This document shows positions 51,371 through 59,737 of a stretch of DNA of 64,000 nt, one piece after another. Numbering within the stretch: the stretch's first letter is position 1; each line of letters starts with the position of its first letter. The DNA is from Streptosporangium canum (GTDB taxonomy: Bacteria > Actinomycetota > Actinomycetes > Streptosporangiales > Streptosporangiaceae): the NCBI RefSeq assembly GCF_900113865.1, contig NZ_FOQY01000017.1, positions 112,324 to 176,323 of the forward strand. Direction: 5' to 3'. A model generated the notes under the pieces. It did not search any database, was not told where the DNA came from, and saw only the letters and a program-made list of their open reading frames with translations. A program made the position numbers and the translations under genes.

Positions 51371-52266
51371 CAATCGAGCCGTGGGGTCGACGCCCGCCGC
51401 CAGTGCCCGAACGGCACGAGCGCGGTCGCACCGGCCAGGAAGACCAGCAGGCCCCAGTAGGCCAGATGCTGCCTGGTCAGGTCGGCCGCGTGGTCCCACA
51501 GGCGGGCCGAGGCGACGGTGACGTAGATCGTCGCGCCGAGCGCCCAGCGCGGGTCGTGGGACAGGCGTCCCGCCCAGAGCGCCATGCCGAGCAGGGCCAG
51601 CTCGACGGCCATCCTGCTCAAGCTGATCGGATAGACGGTCCCGGACTCCATCCACGCCGGCCCCGCCCAGGCCATGGGCGGCACGACCGCCCACCACCAC
51701 CACGATCTCGGGGTGAGCGGCCTGCCGTACACGGCGAGGACCAGCAGGCCGCCGAGCGCGAGCGCGTAGTCGGTGGCCACGGGCGGCGGCTCGGACAGGG
51801 CGAACAGCGGGGCGTCCGTCAGGAAGCCGGGTTCGACGGGCAGCAGCAGGTGGTCGAACAGCGGCTCGCCGCTCGCGACGGCCACGGCTTTCGCGCCGGT
51901 GAGCAGCACCAGCGGCAGCGCCGGCCGTACTCTGCCGCGTAGCACGGCCAGCAGGGCCAGCGCGGACAGCGACGTCCACAGCGGGATGGCGGGCGCGTAG
52001 GGCAGCAGAGCCGCGAGCTGTGCCGCGCACAGGGCCGTCACCCCGAGATGGACGCCGTTGGCCCAGGAGGATCCGCGTCCCGCCCTGGTCAGCCGTTCGC
52101 GCAGGCCGCCGATGACCAGTCCCGTCGCCTCCCGCGGCTCGGGGACCGTGCGCAGGGGCGCGGCGCTCTCCAGAAGGACATCGAGAAGCTCGTCGCCGTA
52201 GGCGCTGCGATAGTCGTGCGGATAGGCGCGCAGCAGCCTGCGGTAACGCCGTTCGAGCGGGGTCAT
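51370..52266 (-). CDS. Multi-pass membrane protein linked to PadR
   Basis: 298 aa. The cytoplasmic N-terminus MTPLERRYRRLLRAYPHDYR then SAYGDELLDVLLE is a common signature of actinobacterial membrane proteins encoded directly after PadR regulators. About seven hydrophobic segments follow. Function unknown, possibly a sensor or stress protein. ATG 52266 overlaps the PadR stop by ATGA. Confidence 0.85.
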   Translation of the reverse strand: MTPLERRYRRLLRAYPHDYRSAYGDELLDVLLESAAPLRTVPEPREATGLVIGGLRERLTRAGRGSSWANGVHLGVTALCAAQLAALLPYAPAIPLWTSLSALALLAVLRGRVRPALPLVLLTGAKAVAVASGEPLFDHLLLPVEPGFLTDAPLFALSEPPPVATDYALALGGLLVLAVYGRPLTPRSWWWWAVVPPMAWAGPAWMESGTVYPISLSRMAVELALLGMALWAGRLSHDPRWALGATIYVTVASARLWDHAADLTRQHLAYWGLLVFLAGATALVPFGHWRRASTPRLD

Positions 52267-52592
52267 CCCGCGAAGGTGGCTCTGTTGATCACCAGCGCGG
52301 CGGCCGCATGCATACGCCTGGCCTCGGCGCGGACGACGGCCTGGCCGGCATCGGTGATCCGGAAGTAGCGCCGGCTGCGGCCGTTGACGACCTCTTCCCT
52401 GTCCACGGCGATGACCCCGCGCTCACTGAGCCGCTCAAGGATGCCGTAGAGGGTGCCGACGGACGGCCGGACCCGCCCTCCCGACAGTTCTCCGACCCCC
52501 TTCAGGATGGCGTGCCCGTGCATCGGGCCGTCGAGCAGGGTGGTGAGCACGAAGTACATCGGCTCGCTGACCTCTGAAGTTCCCCTGGGCAT
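52263..52592 (-). CDS. PadR-family transcriptional regulator
   Basis: 109-aa winged-helix regulator: YFVLTTLLDGPMHGHAILK, RVRPSVGTLYGILERLSERG and SRRYFRITDAGQAVV. ATG 52592 is taken; longer in-frame starts fall in unrelated sequence. An inverted repeat at 52606-52620 just upstream is its probable operator. Translationally coupled to the membrane protein. Confidence 0.92.
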   Translation of the reverse strand: MPRGTSEVSEPMYFVLTTLLDGPMHGHAILKGVGELSGGRVRPSVGTLYGILERLSERGVIAVDREEVVNGRSRRYFRITDAGQAVVRAEARRMHAAAALVINRATFAG

Positions 52593-52605
52593 GGCGGTGA
52601 TCGTA

Positions 52606-52620
52606 CTCCGTACCACGGAG
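52606..52620. promoter_or_regulatory. Inverted repeat upstream of padR
   Basis: CTCCGT and ACGGAG arms around a 3-bp centre, 14 bp before the PadR start. Likely the site of autorepression. Confidence 0.5.
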
Positions 52621-52661
52621 CATCGCACGGTCGCGACGGCCGGCCACCGGGGATCCGGGCC

Positions 52662-53387
52662 ATGGCCATGTCGCGAAGCGCCGGGAGCGGCGCGCCCAAC
52701 GCCCCCGCCGTGCTCGCCGCCAACGCCCACCGGCTGCCGCGGCTGCGCTCGCTGTTCCTCGGCTTCGTCGAGCCCGAGCACTGGGAGATCTCCTGGATCC
52801 GGCAGGGCGACGTCACCCCGATCCTGGAGGCATTCCCCCGCCTGGAGCGGCTGGACGTGCGCGGCAGCGAGGACCTGCGGCTGCGGCCCGTACGGCATGC
52901 GTCCCTCAAGGTCCTGCGCTTCGAGTCCGGTGGACTGCCCGGCCACGTCGTCCGCGCGATCGGCGAGTCGGAGCTGCCCGGCCTGGAGCATCTGGAGGTG
53001 TGGCTCGGCGTCTCCCAGTACGGCGGCGACGCCACCGTGGGCGACCTGGAGGGCGTCCTGTCGGGCAGCGGCCTGCCCGCGCTGCGGCGGCTCGGGCTAC
53101 GTGACAGCGAGATCCAGGACGAGGTGGCCGCCGCGGTGGCGTCGGCGCCCGTCGTCGCCCGCCTGGAGGCGCTCAGCCTGAGCATGGGCGCGCTGACGGA
53201 CACCGGAGCCGAGTCGCTGCTGAGCGGCCAGCCCCTCACCCACCTGCGCCACCTCGACCTGCACCACCACTTCCTCACCGACGACATGGCCGCGCGGGTC
53301 CGGCGCGCCCTGCCCGGCGTGGACGTCGACCTCTCCGAACCCCAGCCCCCGCTGGACGAGTGGCGCTACGTCGCCGTCTCGGAGTGA
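52662..53387 (+). CDS. STM4015-like leucine-rich repeat protein, N-terminally short
   Basis: 241 aa with leucine-rich repeats: LPRLRSLFLGFV, FPRLERLDVRGS, LPGLEHLEVWLG, LPALRRLGLRDS, LEALSLSMGALTD and LTHLRHLDLHHH. The stretch ANAHRLPRLRSLFLG followed by EPEHWEISWIRQGD matches the middle of the STM4015 family, whose members usually have about 80 more residues before this. The 5' part is absent and the start (ATG 52662 or 52668) has no ribosome site, so this may be a truncated gene. Confidence 0.65.
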   Translation: MAMSRSAGSGAPNAPAVLAANAHRLPRLRSLFLGFVEPEHWEISWIRQGDVTPILEAFPRLERLDVRGSEDLRLRPVRHASLKVLRFESGGLPGHVVRAIGESELPGLEHLEVWLGVSQYGGDATVGDLEGVLSGSGLPALRRLGLRDSEIQDEVAAAVASAPVVARLEALSLSMGALTDTGAESLLSGQPLTHLRHLDLHHHFLTDDMAARVRRALPGVDVDLSEPQPPLDEWRYVAVSE

Positions 53388-53450
53388 GGGCGCGACCACG
53401 GCACCGCGCCGCACGCGGTCAGGCCGGAGAGGAGATCCGGGTGGTACGGC

Positions 53451-53678
53451 TCACTTGTCCTCGCCGGTCTCCCTGACCTCCGGATGGTCGAGGACGATGT
53501 CGTAGGTCACCGGGATCAGCCGCCGCAGACCGGTGTCCACGCCTCCGCCTGAGGCCTCGAACACGATCTTTCCGCCGCGGGTGACGTCTCTGACCTGCTC
53601 GACGACGTATTCGTGGACCTGGTCGCCGGGCTCATGGACCACTTCGGGGGCCCGCACGCCCTCACGATCTTCCGACAC
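53451..53678 (-). CDS. Small hypothetical protein
   Basis: 75 aa, starting GTG 53678 with GGGAGG 5 nt upstream. Sequence includes VVHEPGDQVHEYVVEQVRDV and GKIVFEASGGGVDTGLRRLI then PVTYDIVLDHPE, which looks like a compact beta-rich cytoplasmic protein. No family recognised. The good ribosome site and plausible composition support a real gene. Confidence 0.55.
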   Translation of the reverse strand: MSEDREGVRAPEVVHEPGDQVHEYVVEQVRDVTRGGKIVFEASGGGVDTGLRRLIPVTYDIVLDHPEVRETGEDK

Positions 53679-53837
53679 CGCGACCTCCCTGAGTCCGGGC
53701 GGGGGGCGCCCCCGCCCCCTTTCACGGTAACCGGTGGACGGTCCGTCAAGGCTTCCGCCGGCCGTACCTCTCCTGGAAGGCCGGGCCATGACCCGGCCGG
53801 CACGGGGGACTCCTCGCCGGTTGGTTATGTTGTGGGA

Positions 53838-54806
53838 GTGGAGGCACTCGTCCAACGGCCGCTGGGCCGGAGCCACCTGACGGTGACACGGCTCGGCCTC
53901 GGCCTGGCCGCGCTCGGCCGCCCCGCCTACATCACGCTCGGCCGTGAGGAGGATCTCGGCGACGACCGTGGCGTCGCCGCGATGCGGGCGCGCACCTGGG
54001 CCGTGCTCGACGCGGCGTGGGCGAGGGGCGTGCGCTACTTCGACACGGCGCGTTCGTACGGCCGCGCGGAGGAGTTCCTCGCCGGCTGGCTGCGCGAGCG
54101 CGGGATCGCGCCGGGAGCGGCGACGACCGGCTCGAAATGGGGATACGCCTACGTGGGCGGCTGGCGGATGGACGCCGAGCACCACGAGGTGAAGGAGCTG
54201 TCGGCCGAGCGGCTCCGCCGCCAGCTCGACCAGACGCGCGAGCTGCTCGGCGAGCACCTGTCGCTCTACCAGATCCACTCGGCGACGGTGGAGAGCGGAG
54301 TGCTCGAAGACGAGGGCGTGCTCGACCGGCTGCGCGCGCTGCGGGCCGAGGGCGTCGCGATCGGGCTCAGCACGACAGGCCCGCGCCAGGCGGACACGAT
54401 CGCGCGGGCGGTCGAGATCGGGACGTTCGACACGGTGCAGTCCACCTGGAACCTGCTCGAACGTTCGGCCGGCGGAGCCCTCTCCCGGGCGCACGGGGCG
54501 GGGATGGGCGTGATCGTCAAGGAGGGGGTGGCGAACGGGCGGCTGACCGCCCGCGCGGCGCCCGCCCCGCTGGCGGCGGCCGCGCGCGATCGGGGGGTGA
54601 CACCGGACGCGCTCGCGCTCGCGGCCGTGCTCGCACAACCCTGGGCCGGAGTGGTGCTGAGCGGCGCGGTCTCGGTCGAGCAGCTGCACAGCAATCTGGG
54701 CGCGGCCGAGGTGGGATGGGATACGGAGCTCGACGAGCGGCTCGCCGGGCTGGCCGAGGACCCCGAGACCTACTGGGCGGGGCGCGGCGCGCTCGCCTGG
54801 GCCTGA
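53838..54806 (+). CDS. Aldo/keto reductase
   Basis: 322-aa AKR-superfamily oxidoreductase. LGLGLAALGRP at the start, catalytic residues in GVRYFDTARSYGRAEEFL (Asp, Tyr), TGSKWGY (Lys) and YQIHSAT (His). NADPH-dependent reduction of aldehydes or ketones. GTG 53838 or GTG 53832 may be the start; neither has a strong site. Confidence 0.88.
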   Translation: MEALVQRPLGRSHLTVTRLGLGLAALGRPAYITLGREEDLGDDRGVAAMRARTWAVLDAAWARGVRYFDTARSYGRAEEFLAGWLRERGIAPGAATTGSKWGYAYVGGWRMDAEHHEVKELSAERLRRQLDQTRELLGEHLSLYQIHSATVESGVLEDEGVLDRLRALRAEGVAIGLSTTGPRQADTIARAVEIGTFDTVQSTWNLLERSAGGALSRAHGAGMGVIVKEGVANGRLTARAAPAPLAAAARDRGVTPDALALAAVLAQPWAGVVLSGAVSVEQLHSNLGAAEVGWDTELDERLAGLAEDPETYWAGRGALAWA

Positions 54807-54844
54807 GCGCGCGGGGCGCGGACAGACGCCGCCGGGCACGTGTC

Positions 54845-55234
54845 CTACACGACGCCCGCGTAGACCCAGTGGCCGTCGAGGCGGACGAAACGGCTGTGCT
54901 CCTCCATCTGCCCGGGTTGTCCGCGATCAAGGTAGTGGGCGCGGAACCGGACCGTCCCCTCGTTGTGGAAGACGCTGCCGTCGGCGGTCTCCAGGATCTC
55001 CAGGCGGACCCAGCGCAGCCTCTTGTCGAGCTCGACGCGGGCCGGGCGGTCGGCGGGGTGCCAGGTGCGCAGCAGATATGCCTCGTCGCCGACGCCGAAC
55101 GCGCTGAAACGGGACCGCATGAGCAGCTCGGCGGTGGAGGCCGAACCCTCGCCCCGGTGGAAGCGGGCACAGCAGTCCTGGTAGGGGGCCGGCAGGCCGC
55201 AGAGGCAGCCGGCGGCGGGGACACGACGGGACAT
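54845..55234 (-). CDS. YchJ-family (UPF0225) protein
   Basis: 129 aa. N-terminal SEC-C-like motif CLCGLPAPYQDCC, then RFHRGEGSASTAELLMRSRF and YLLRTWHPADRP with a YchJ NTF2-like middle domain. Function is unknown; the Cys motif probably binds zinc. Start ATG 55234. Confidence 0.9.
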   Translation of the reverse strand: MSRRVPAAGCLCGLPAPYQDCCARFHRGEGSASTAELLMRSRFSAFGVGDEAYLLRTWHPADRPARVELDKRLRWVRLEILETADGSVFHNEGTVRFRAHYLDRGQPGQMEEHSRFVRLDGHWVYAGVV

Positions 55235-55246
55235 GCCCCCTATTGT

Positions 55247-55388
55247 GCCCGAACGGACTCACGCGGCGCCCGGAGCCTTGCATCCGAACAGGCTCACGCG
55301 GGCCGCCCGTAGCCTCGCGCCCGAACGGACTCACGCAGCGCCCGGAGCCTTGCGCCCCAACAGGCTCACATGACGCCCGGAGGCCGGG
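55247..55388. repeat. About 36-bp degenerate tandem repeat, four copies
   Basis: Copies begin at 55247, 55283, 55319 and 55354, consensus GCCCGAACGGACTCACGC then GCGCCCGGAGCCTTGC; alternate copies are more alike (GAACGGACTC against CAACAGGCTC), suggesting a duplicated pair. The array follows the YchJ start region and precedes the P450. The rest of 55235-55643 contains no supportable gene. Confidence 0.85.
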
Positions 55389-55643
55389 AGGGCGACGGTG
55401 TCGCCGGACCGGTGGCCGGGCGATGACGCTCACCGTCTCGTCGCGCGCGTCGATCCGCACGTCGATCCGCCCGTTGACGCCCCACCCGGTCCCGGCGATC
55501 TCACGGGCCGCGCGTTCCACCAGGTCAGACCCATGCCTGCCGGATTTTTCCGCCATACCGCCGGGGCCGTCTTGCCGAACGCGCCCGCAGGTGACACGTT
55601 CGACAGTGGCCCTGCCGTCGAGCCCTGGGGGTGCTTCCCGGCC

Positions 55644-56852
55644 ATGGACGACCAGAACACCGACCACACCGGTCACGCCGACGACCTGCCGAGACTGCCG
55701 TTCACCCGCGACGACCCGCTTCAGGTTCCGGAGATGTACCGCGCACTGCGGGCCGCCCGGCCGGTGACCCGGGTCCGCACCCAGGCGGGCGACCTCGCCT
55801 GGCTGGTCTCCGGCTACGAGGAGGCCAGGCAGGCCTTCGCCGATCCGCGCCTCGGACGGTCGGCTCCCGACCCGGAACGGGCCGCCCGGATCTCCGGCTC
55901 GGTGCTGCTCGGTGGTCCGCGCGGCGACATCGAGACGGAGAAGGCCGAGCACGAGCGGATGCGCCGGATGCTCGCCCCGGCCTTCTCCGCCCGCCGGATG
56001 AGCGCCCTCGGGCCCCACGTCCAGCAGCTCGTCGACGAGCTGCTGGACCACCTGGCCGAGCTGCCGCGCCCGGCGGACCTGCGGGAGGAGTTCTCCGTGC
56101 CGCTGCCGGTGCTGGTGATCTGCGAGCTGCTCGGCGTGCCGTACGGCGACCGCGGGCACTTCAGGAAGCTGGCCGAGGCGATGACGGATCTGAGCGACCC
56201 GCGGCGCGCCGAGGCGGCGATGACCGAGCTGGCCGACTACACCCGCGCCATCCTGGTCGACAAGCGGGCGGACCCGGCCGACGACGTGTTCTCCGACCTG
56301 GCCACCATGGAGGCGCCCGACGAGGAGATCGCCACGCTCGCCGCGGGACTGCTGTTCGCCGGCCACGAGACGACGGTCAACCGGATCGACTACGGCGTGC
56401 TGCTGCTGCTCGGCAACCCGGCACAGCGCGACGCGCTGGTCGCCGACCCGTCGCTGACGGCCCCGGCGGTGGAGGAGATCCTGCGGATGGCCGCGCCGGG
56501 CAACCACGGCCTGCCCCGGTACGCCCACGAGGACGTGAGCATCGGCGGCGTGACGATCAGGCGCGGCGAGGCGGTGCTCATCGTCACGACGGCGGCCAAC
56601 CGCGACGAGCGGACCTTCCCCGAGCCCGACCGGTTCGACATCGGCCGCCCTCTCGGCGACCCGCAGCTCGCCTTCGGCTACGCGGCCCGCTACTGCATCG
56701 GGGCGAGCCTGGCCCGGGTGGAGCTGCGGTCGGTGTTCGGCACCCTGTTCCGGCGCTTCCCCACCCTGGAGCTCGCCGTGCCCGCCGGAGAGCTGGTGGA
56801 GCGCGAGACCTCCCTCACCGGAGGGTTCACCCGCATCCCGGTCACCTGGTGA
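55644..56852 (+). CDS. Cytochrome P450
   Basis: 402-aa bacterial class I P450. I-helix LLFAGHETTVNRI, K-helix EEILRMAAPG, haem motif FGYAARYCIGASLARVEL with Cys351. The usual FGxGxHxCxG is modified to FGYAARYCIG (Ala and Tyr at normally Gly and His sites). ATG 55644 is taken; a GGGGGTG lies 12 nt upstream. Unlinked to the P450 in the lanthipeptide locus; the substrate is unknown, and no ferredoxin gene lies beside it. Confidence 0.9.
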   Translation: MDDQNTDHTGHADDLPRLPFTRDDPLQVPEMYRALRAARPVTRVRTQAGDLAWLVSGYEEARQAFADPRLGRSAPDPERAARISGSVLLGGPRGDIETEKAEHERMRRMLAPAFSARRMSALGPHVQQLVDELLDHLAELPRPADLREEFSVPLPVLVICELLGVPYGDRGHFRKLAEAMTDLSDPRRAEAAMTELADYTRAILVDKRADPADDVFSDLATMEAPDEEIATLAAGLLFAGHETTVNRIDYGVLLLLGNPAQRDALVADPSLTAPAVEEILRMAAPGNHGLPRYAHEDVSIGGVTIRRGEAVLIVTTAANRDERTFPEPDRFDIGRPLGDPQLAFGYAARYCIGASLARVELRSVFGTLFRRFPTLELAVPAGELVERETSLTGGFTRIPVTW

Positions 56853-56892
56853 GGGGAGAGCCTGGGCGGGTGGCGCCCGCTGACATATGAGC

Positions 56893-56927
56893 AGAGCGCC
56901 GATCCGGATGCTCCGGACCGACGCTCT
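56893..56927. terminator. Bidirectional terminator
   Basis: 16-bp imperfect stem (14 matches) with TGC loop between the convergent P450 and sugar-permease genes. The remaining sequence to 57024 has nothing else I can identify. Confidence 0.7.
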
Positions 56928-57024
56928 CCCCCGTGTCCCGGCGGGCCCGGTAAGGGAGACGCCCCCGCTCGGGCACTGGTCGCGGCAGACCTCCCGGCGT
57001 TCGGCCGCTGACCGCCCCCGGCGG

Positions 57025-58116
57025 TCAGCCGGCCGTCGCCGACCTCCTGGTGTTCAGCTGGTCGAACCCGACCGCGACCAGGATGAGCACGCCGATGGCG
57101 ATCTGGAGGTAGAAGGCGTTGATCGCGAGAAGGTTGCCTCCGTTGTTGAGGACACCCATGATCAGCGCCCCGGTGGCGGCGCCGATCGCGCTGCCCTTCG
57201 CGCCGAACAGGCTCGCGCCGCCGATGACGCAGGCGGCGATCGCGTTGAGCTCGAAGCCCGTACCGGCGGTGGGGATGCCCGCTCCCAGCCGGGAGGCGAG
57301 CAGCACCCCGCCGAGGCCGGCGAGCAGGCCCGAGATCGCGTATACCGAGGTCGTCACCATGCGCACGGGCACGCCCGCGAGGCGGGCCGACTCGGGATTC
57401 GACCCGACCGCGTAGATGTAGCGGCCGAAGACCGTCCGGGAGAGCACGAACCACATCACGCCCGTGACCACGACCGCGATGATGAGAAGGTTGGGAATGC
57501 CGAGGATCGTGCCGTTGGCGATGTCCTGGAACCCGGACGGCAGGCCCTGCACCGTCTGGGCGTCGGTGGTGACCAGGACGATTCCCCGGGCGATGCCGAG
57601 CATGCCCAGGGTCGCGATGAAGGGCGGCAGCAGGGCCCGGGTCACCAGCAGGCCGTTGACGATCCCGAGCACGGTGCCGATCGCGACCCCGAGCAGGAAC
57701 GCCGGCCAGATCGGCATGCCGGCGACCAGGAACTGCGCGGTGGAGGCGCCGGACAGGCCGAGGACCGACCCGACGGACAGGTCGATCCCGGCGGTCAGGA
57801 TGACCACGAGCTGGCCGACCGCGATGATTCCGAAGATCGCGACCTGCCGGGCGAGGTTGGCCAGATTGTTGCCGGTGAGGAACTCGTCGCTGGCGAGTGT
57901 GAGGATGCCGACCGCCACGAGCAGCACCACGAGCCCGCCGCTCTCGCGTCCCGCGATGTCTCCCAGCGTGACGACCCGGCGCGGGGCCTCGGCCTTCGGC
58001 TCGGGCTCCGGCTCCCTGGCCCTGGGTACGGCGTCCGGCCCCAGTTCCTCTCCGGTCGGCTGCCGGCTGGTGATCGTGGTGGTGGCGATCGGTTCGCGCC
58101 AGATCAGCTTAGGCAT
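57025..58116 (-). CDS. Sugar ABC transporter permease (RbsC type)
   Basis: 363-aa permease. A Pro/Glu-rich cytoplasmic N-terminus of about 60 residues is followed by eight or more helices with IIAVGQLVVILTAGIDLSVGS and the conserved NxxGGNLLAINAFY. The RbsC/AraH signature AVGSNPESARLAGV is present. ATG 58116 overlaps the ATPase stop by 8 nt. Confidence 0.92.
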   Translation of the reverse strand: MPKLIWREPIATTTITSRQPTGEELGPDAVPRAREPEPEPKAEAPRRVVTLGDIAGRESGGLVVLLVAVGILTLASDEFLTGNNLANLARQVAIFGIIAVGQLVVILTAGIDLSVGSVLGLSGASTAQFLVAGMPIWPAFLLGVAIGTVLGIVNGLLVTRALLPPFIATLGMLGIARGIVLVTTDAQTVQGLPSGFQDIANGTILGIPNLLIIAVVVTGVMWFVLSRTVFGRYIYAVGSNPESARLAGVPVRMVTTSVYAISGLLAGLGGVLLASRLGAGIPTAGTGFELNAIAACVIGGASLFGAKGSAIGAATGALIMGVLNNGGNLLAINAFYLQIAIGVLILVAVGFDQLNTRRSATAG

Positions 58117-59737
58117 CTCGGCTCACCTCTCCTGGGTCGTCTGGGGTCGGCGGAATGGCGGCTCCCGCGCCTTCGGAGGACGCCGGGCCCCCTTCTCTGG
58201 GTGCTGGGATCTCCTCCTGGAGCACCGGCTCGGCGGCTCTGCCGCCGCCGCTCGCCAGGCGGAGCACGTCCTCCTCGGTGGCGGTTCCGGGAAGCTCGCC
58301 CGCGACCCGCCCGTCGCGCAGCACGAGGATGCGGTCGGCGAGGCCGAGCAGCTCCGGGAGATACGACGAGACCACGATGACCCCCAGCCCCTTGGCGGCC
58401 AGGTCGCCGATGACCGTGTAGAGCTCGCCCTTGGCGCCGACATCGATGCCCTTGGTCGGCTCGTCGAAGATAAGCACTTTCGGCTTGGTGAGCAGCCAGC
58501 GGGCGAGCAGGACCTTCTGCTGGTTGCCGCCGGACAGCGTCGAGACCGGCTGGTCGTAGGAACCGGCCCGCAGTCGCAGGCTGTCGAGCAGCCGGTCCGC
58601 CTCCTCGGCCTGTTCCCGGGGGGGCAGCAGGCCGTGCCGGGAGCCGCTGCGCAGGCTGGCGATGGTGACGTTCTCCCGGATCGACAGCTCGGGCAGCAGC
58701 CCCAGCACCTTGCGGTCCTCGGTGAGCAGCCCCACCCCGGCGTTCATCATCGCGCGCGGCCCGGACGGTTTCACCGGCCTGCCCGCGACCTCCAGCTCAC
58801 CGGCCACGATGGGGTCGGCCCCGAAGATGGACAGCAGCAGCTCGCTCCGCCCCGATCCCAGCAGGCCCCCGATGCCGAGGATCTCCCCGGTTCCGACCTC
58901 CAGGTCGATGCTGGGCGAGTCATGGAAGCGGCGCAGTCCCCGGACCCGCAGCGCGGGCGTGCCGGCGTGCCGGTGGGTCTCCGGATAGAGCGAGCTGATC
59001 TCCCGCCCGACCATCGCGGTGATCAGGCGGTCCTCGTCGTAGTCGCTGATCGGCCCCGCCTCGGACAGGCTCCCGTCCCGCAGGACGGTCACCCAGTCGC
59101 CGATCTCGAACATCTCCTCCAGCCGGTGGGTCACGTAGAGCATCGCTATGCCGCGCTCGCGCAGCCGCAGGATGTATTCGAGGAGCCGCGCCGACTCCGC
59201 CTCGGTGAGCGCCGTGGTCGGCTCGTCGAACACGACCACCTTGACGGAGTCGGCGGTCAGCACCTTGGCGATCTCCACGAGCTGGCGGGTGGCCGCCGGG
59301 AGCCGTTCCACGATCGCGTCCGGGCTGAGGTCCGTCAGGCCGACCTCGTCGAGCGCCTCCCTGGCGCGGTCCCGCAGCCGGCCCGTGGCGATGACCCCGG
59401 TGCGCGCGGGGAGGCGGCCCATGAACAGGTTCTCCGCGACCGACAGGTGCGGGAGCAGGCTGAGCTCCTGGTAGACGGCCTGGACACCGGCCGCGCGCAC
59501 CGACGCGGGGGTCGGCGAGGTGACCGACCGGCCGTCGATCTCGTAGGAGCCGCTGTCACGGCGCAGCGCACCCGTCAGCACCCGGATCAGGGTCGACTTC
59601 CCCGCGCCGTTCTCCCCGGCCAGGCAGTTCACCTGGCCGGGGATCAGGCGGAGCGAGACGTCGGTGAGCGCCTGCACGGGACCGAATGCCTTGGAGACGT
59701 CGCGCAGTTCGACGACGGGTTCTTTCGCCTTCATCAT
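58109..59737 (-). CDS. Sugar ABC transporter ATPase, double-domain (RbsA type)
   Basis: 542 aa with two ATPase modules. First: Walker A GENGAGKST, signature-like ATRQLVEIAKVL, Walker B VVVFDEPTTALTE. Second: degenerate Walker A GLLGSGRSE, signature LSGGNQQKVLLARWL, Walker B LIFDEPTKGIDVG. This asymmetry is standard for RbsA/XylG/MglA. ATG 59737 overlaps the binding-protein stop by ATGA. Confidence 0.94.
   Translation of the reverse strand: MMKAKEPVVELRDVSKAFGPVQALTDVSLRLIPGQVNCLAGENGAGKSTLIRVLTGALRRDSGSYEIDGRSVTSPTPASVRAAGVQAVYQELSLLPHLSVAENLFMGRLPARTGVIATGRLRDRAREALDEVGLTDLSPDAIVERLPAATRQLVEIAKVLTADSVKVVVFDEPTTALTEAESARLLEYILRLRERGIAMLYVTHRLEEMFEIGDWVTVLRDGSLSEAGPISDYDEDRLITAMVGREISSLYPETHRHAGTPALRVRGLRRFHDSPSIDLEVGTGEILGIGGLLGSGRSELLLSIFGADPIVAGELEVAGRPVKPSGPRAMMNAGVGLLTEDRKVLGLLPELSIRENVTIASLRSGSRHGLLPPREQAEEADRLLDSLRLRAGSYDQPVSTLSGGNQQKVLLARWLLTKPKVLIFDEPTKGIDVGAKGELYTVIGDLAAKGLGVIVVSSYLPELLGLADRILVLRDGRVAGELPGTATEEDVLRLASGGGRAAEPVLQEEIPAPREGGPASSEGAGAAIPPTPDDPGEVSRDA

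Noticed and set aside
53613..53837. Extended N-terminus for the aldo/keto reductase
   Set aside because: The extra residues are low-complexity and overlap the small minus-strand gene; the family starts near GTG 53838.
55398..55643. Extended N-terminus for the second P450
   Set aside because: The additional 82 residues resemble no P450 N-terminus, while ATG 55644 gives the usual length of about 400.
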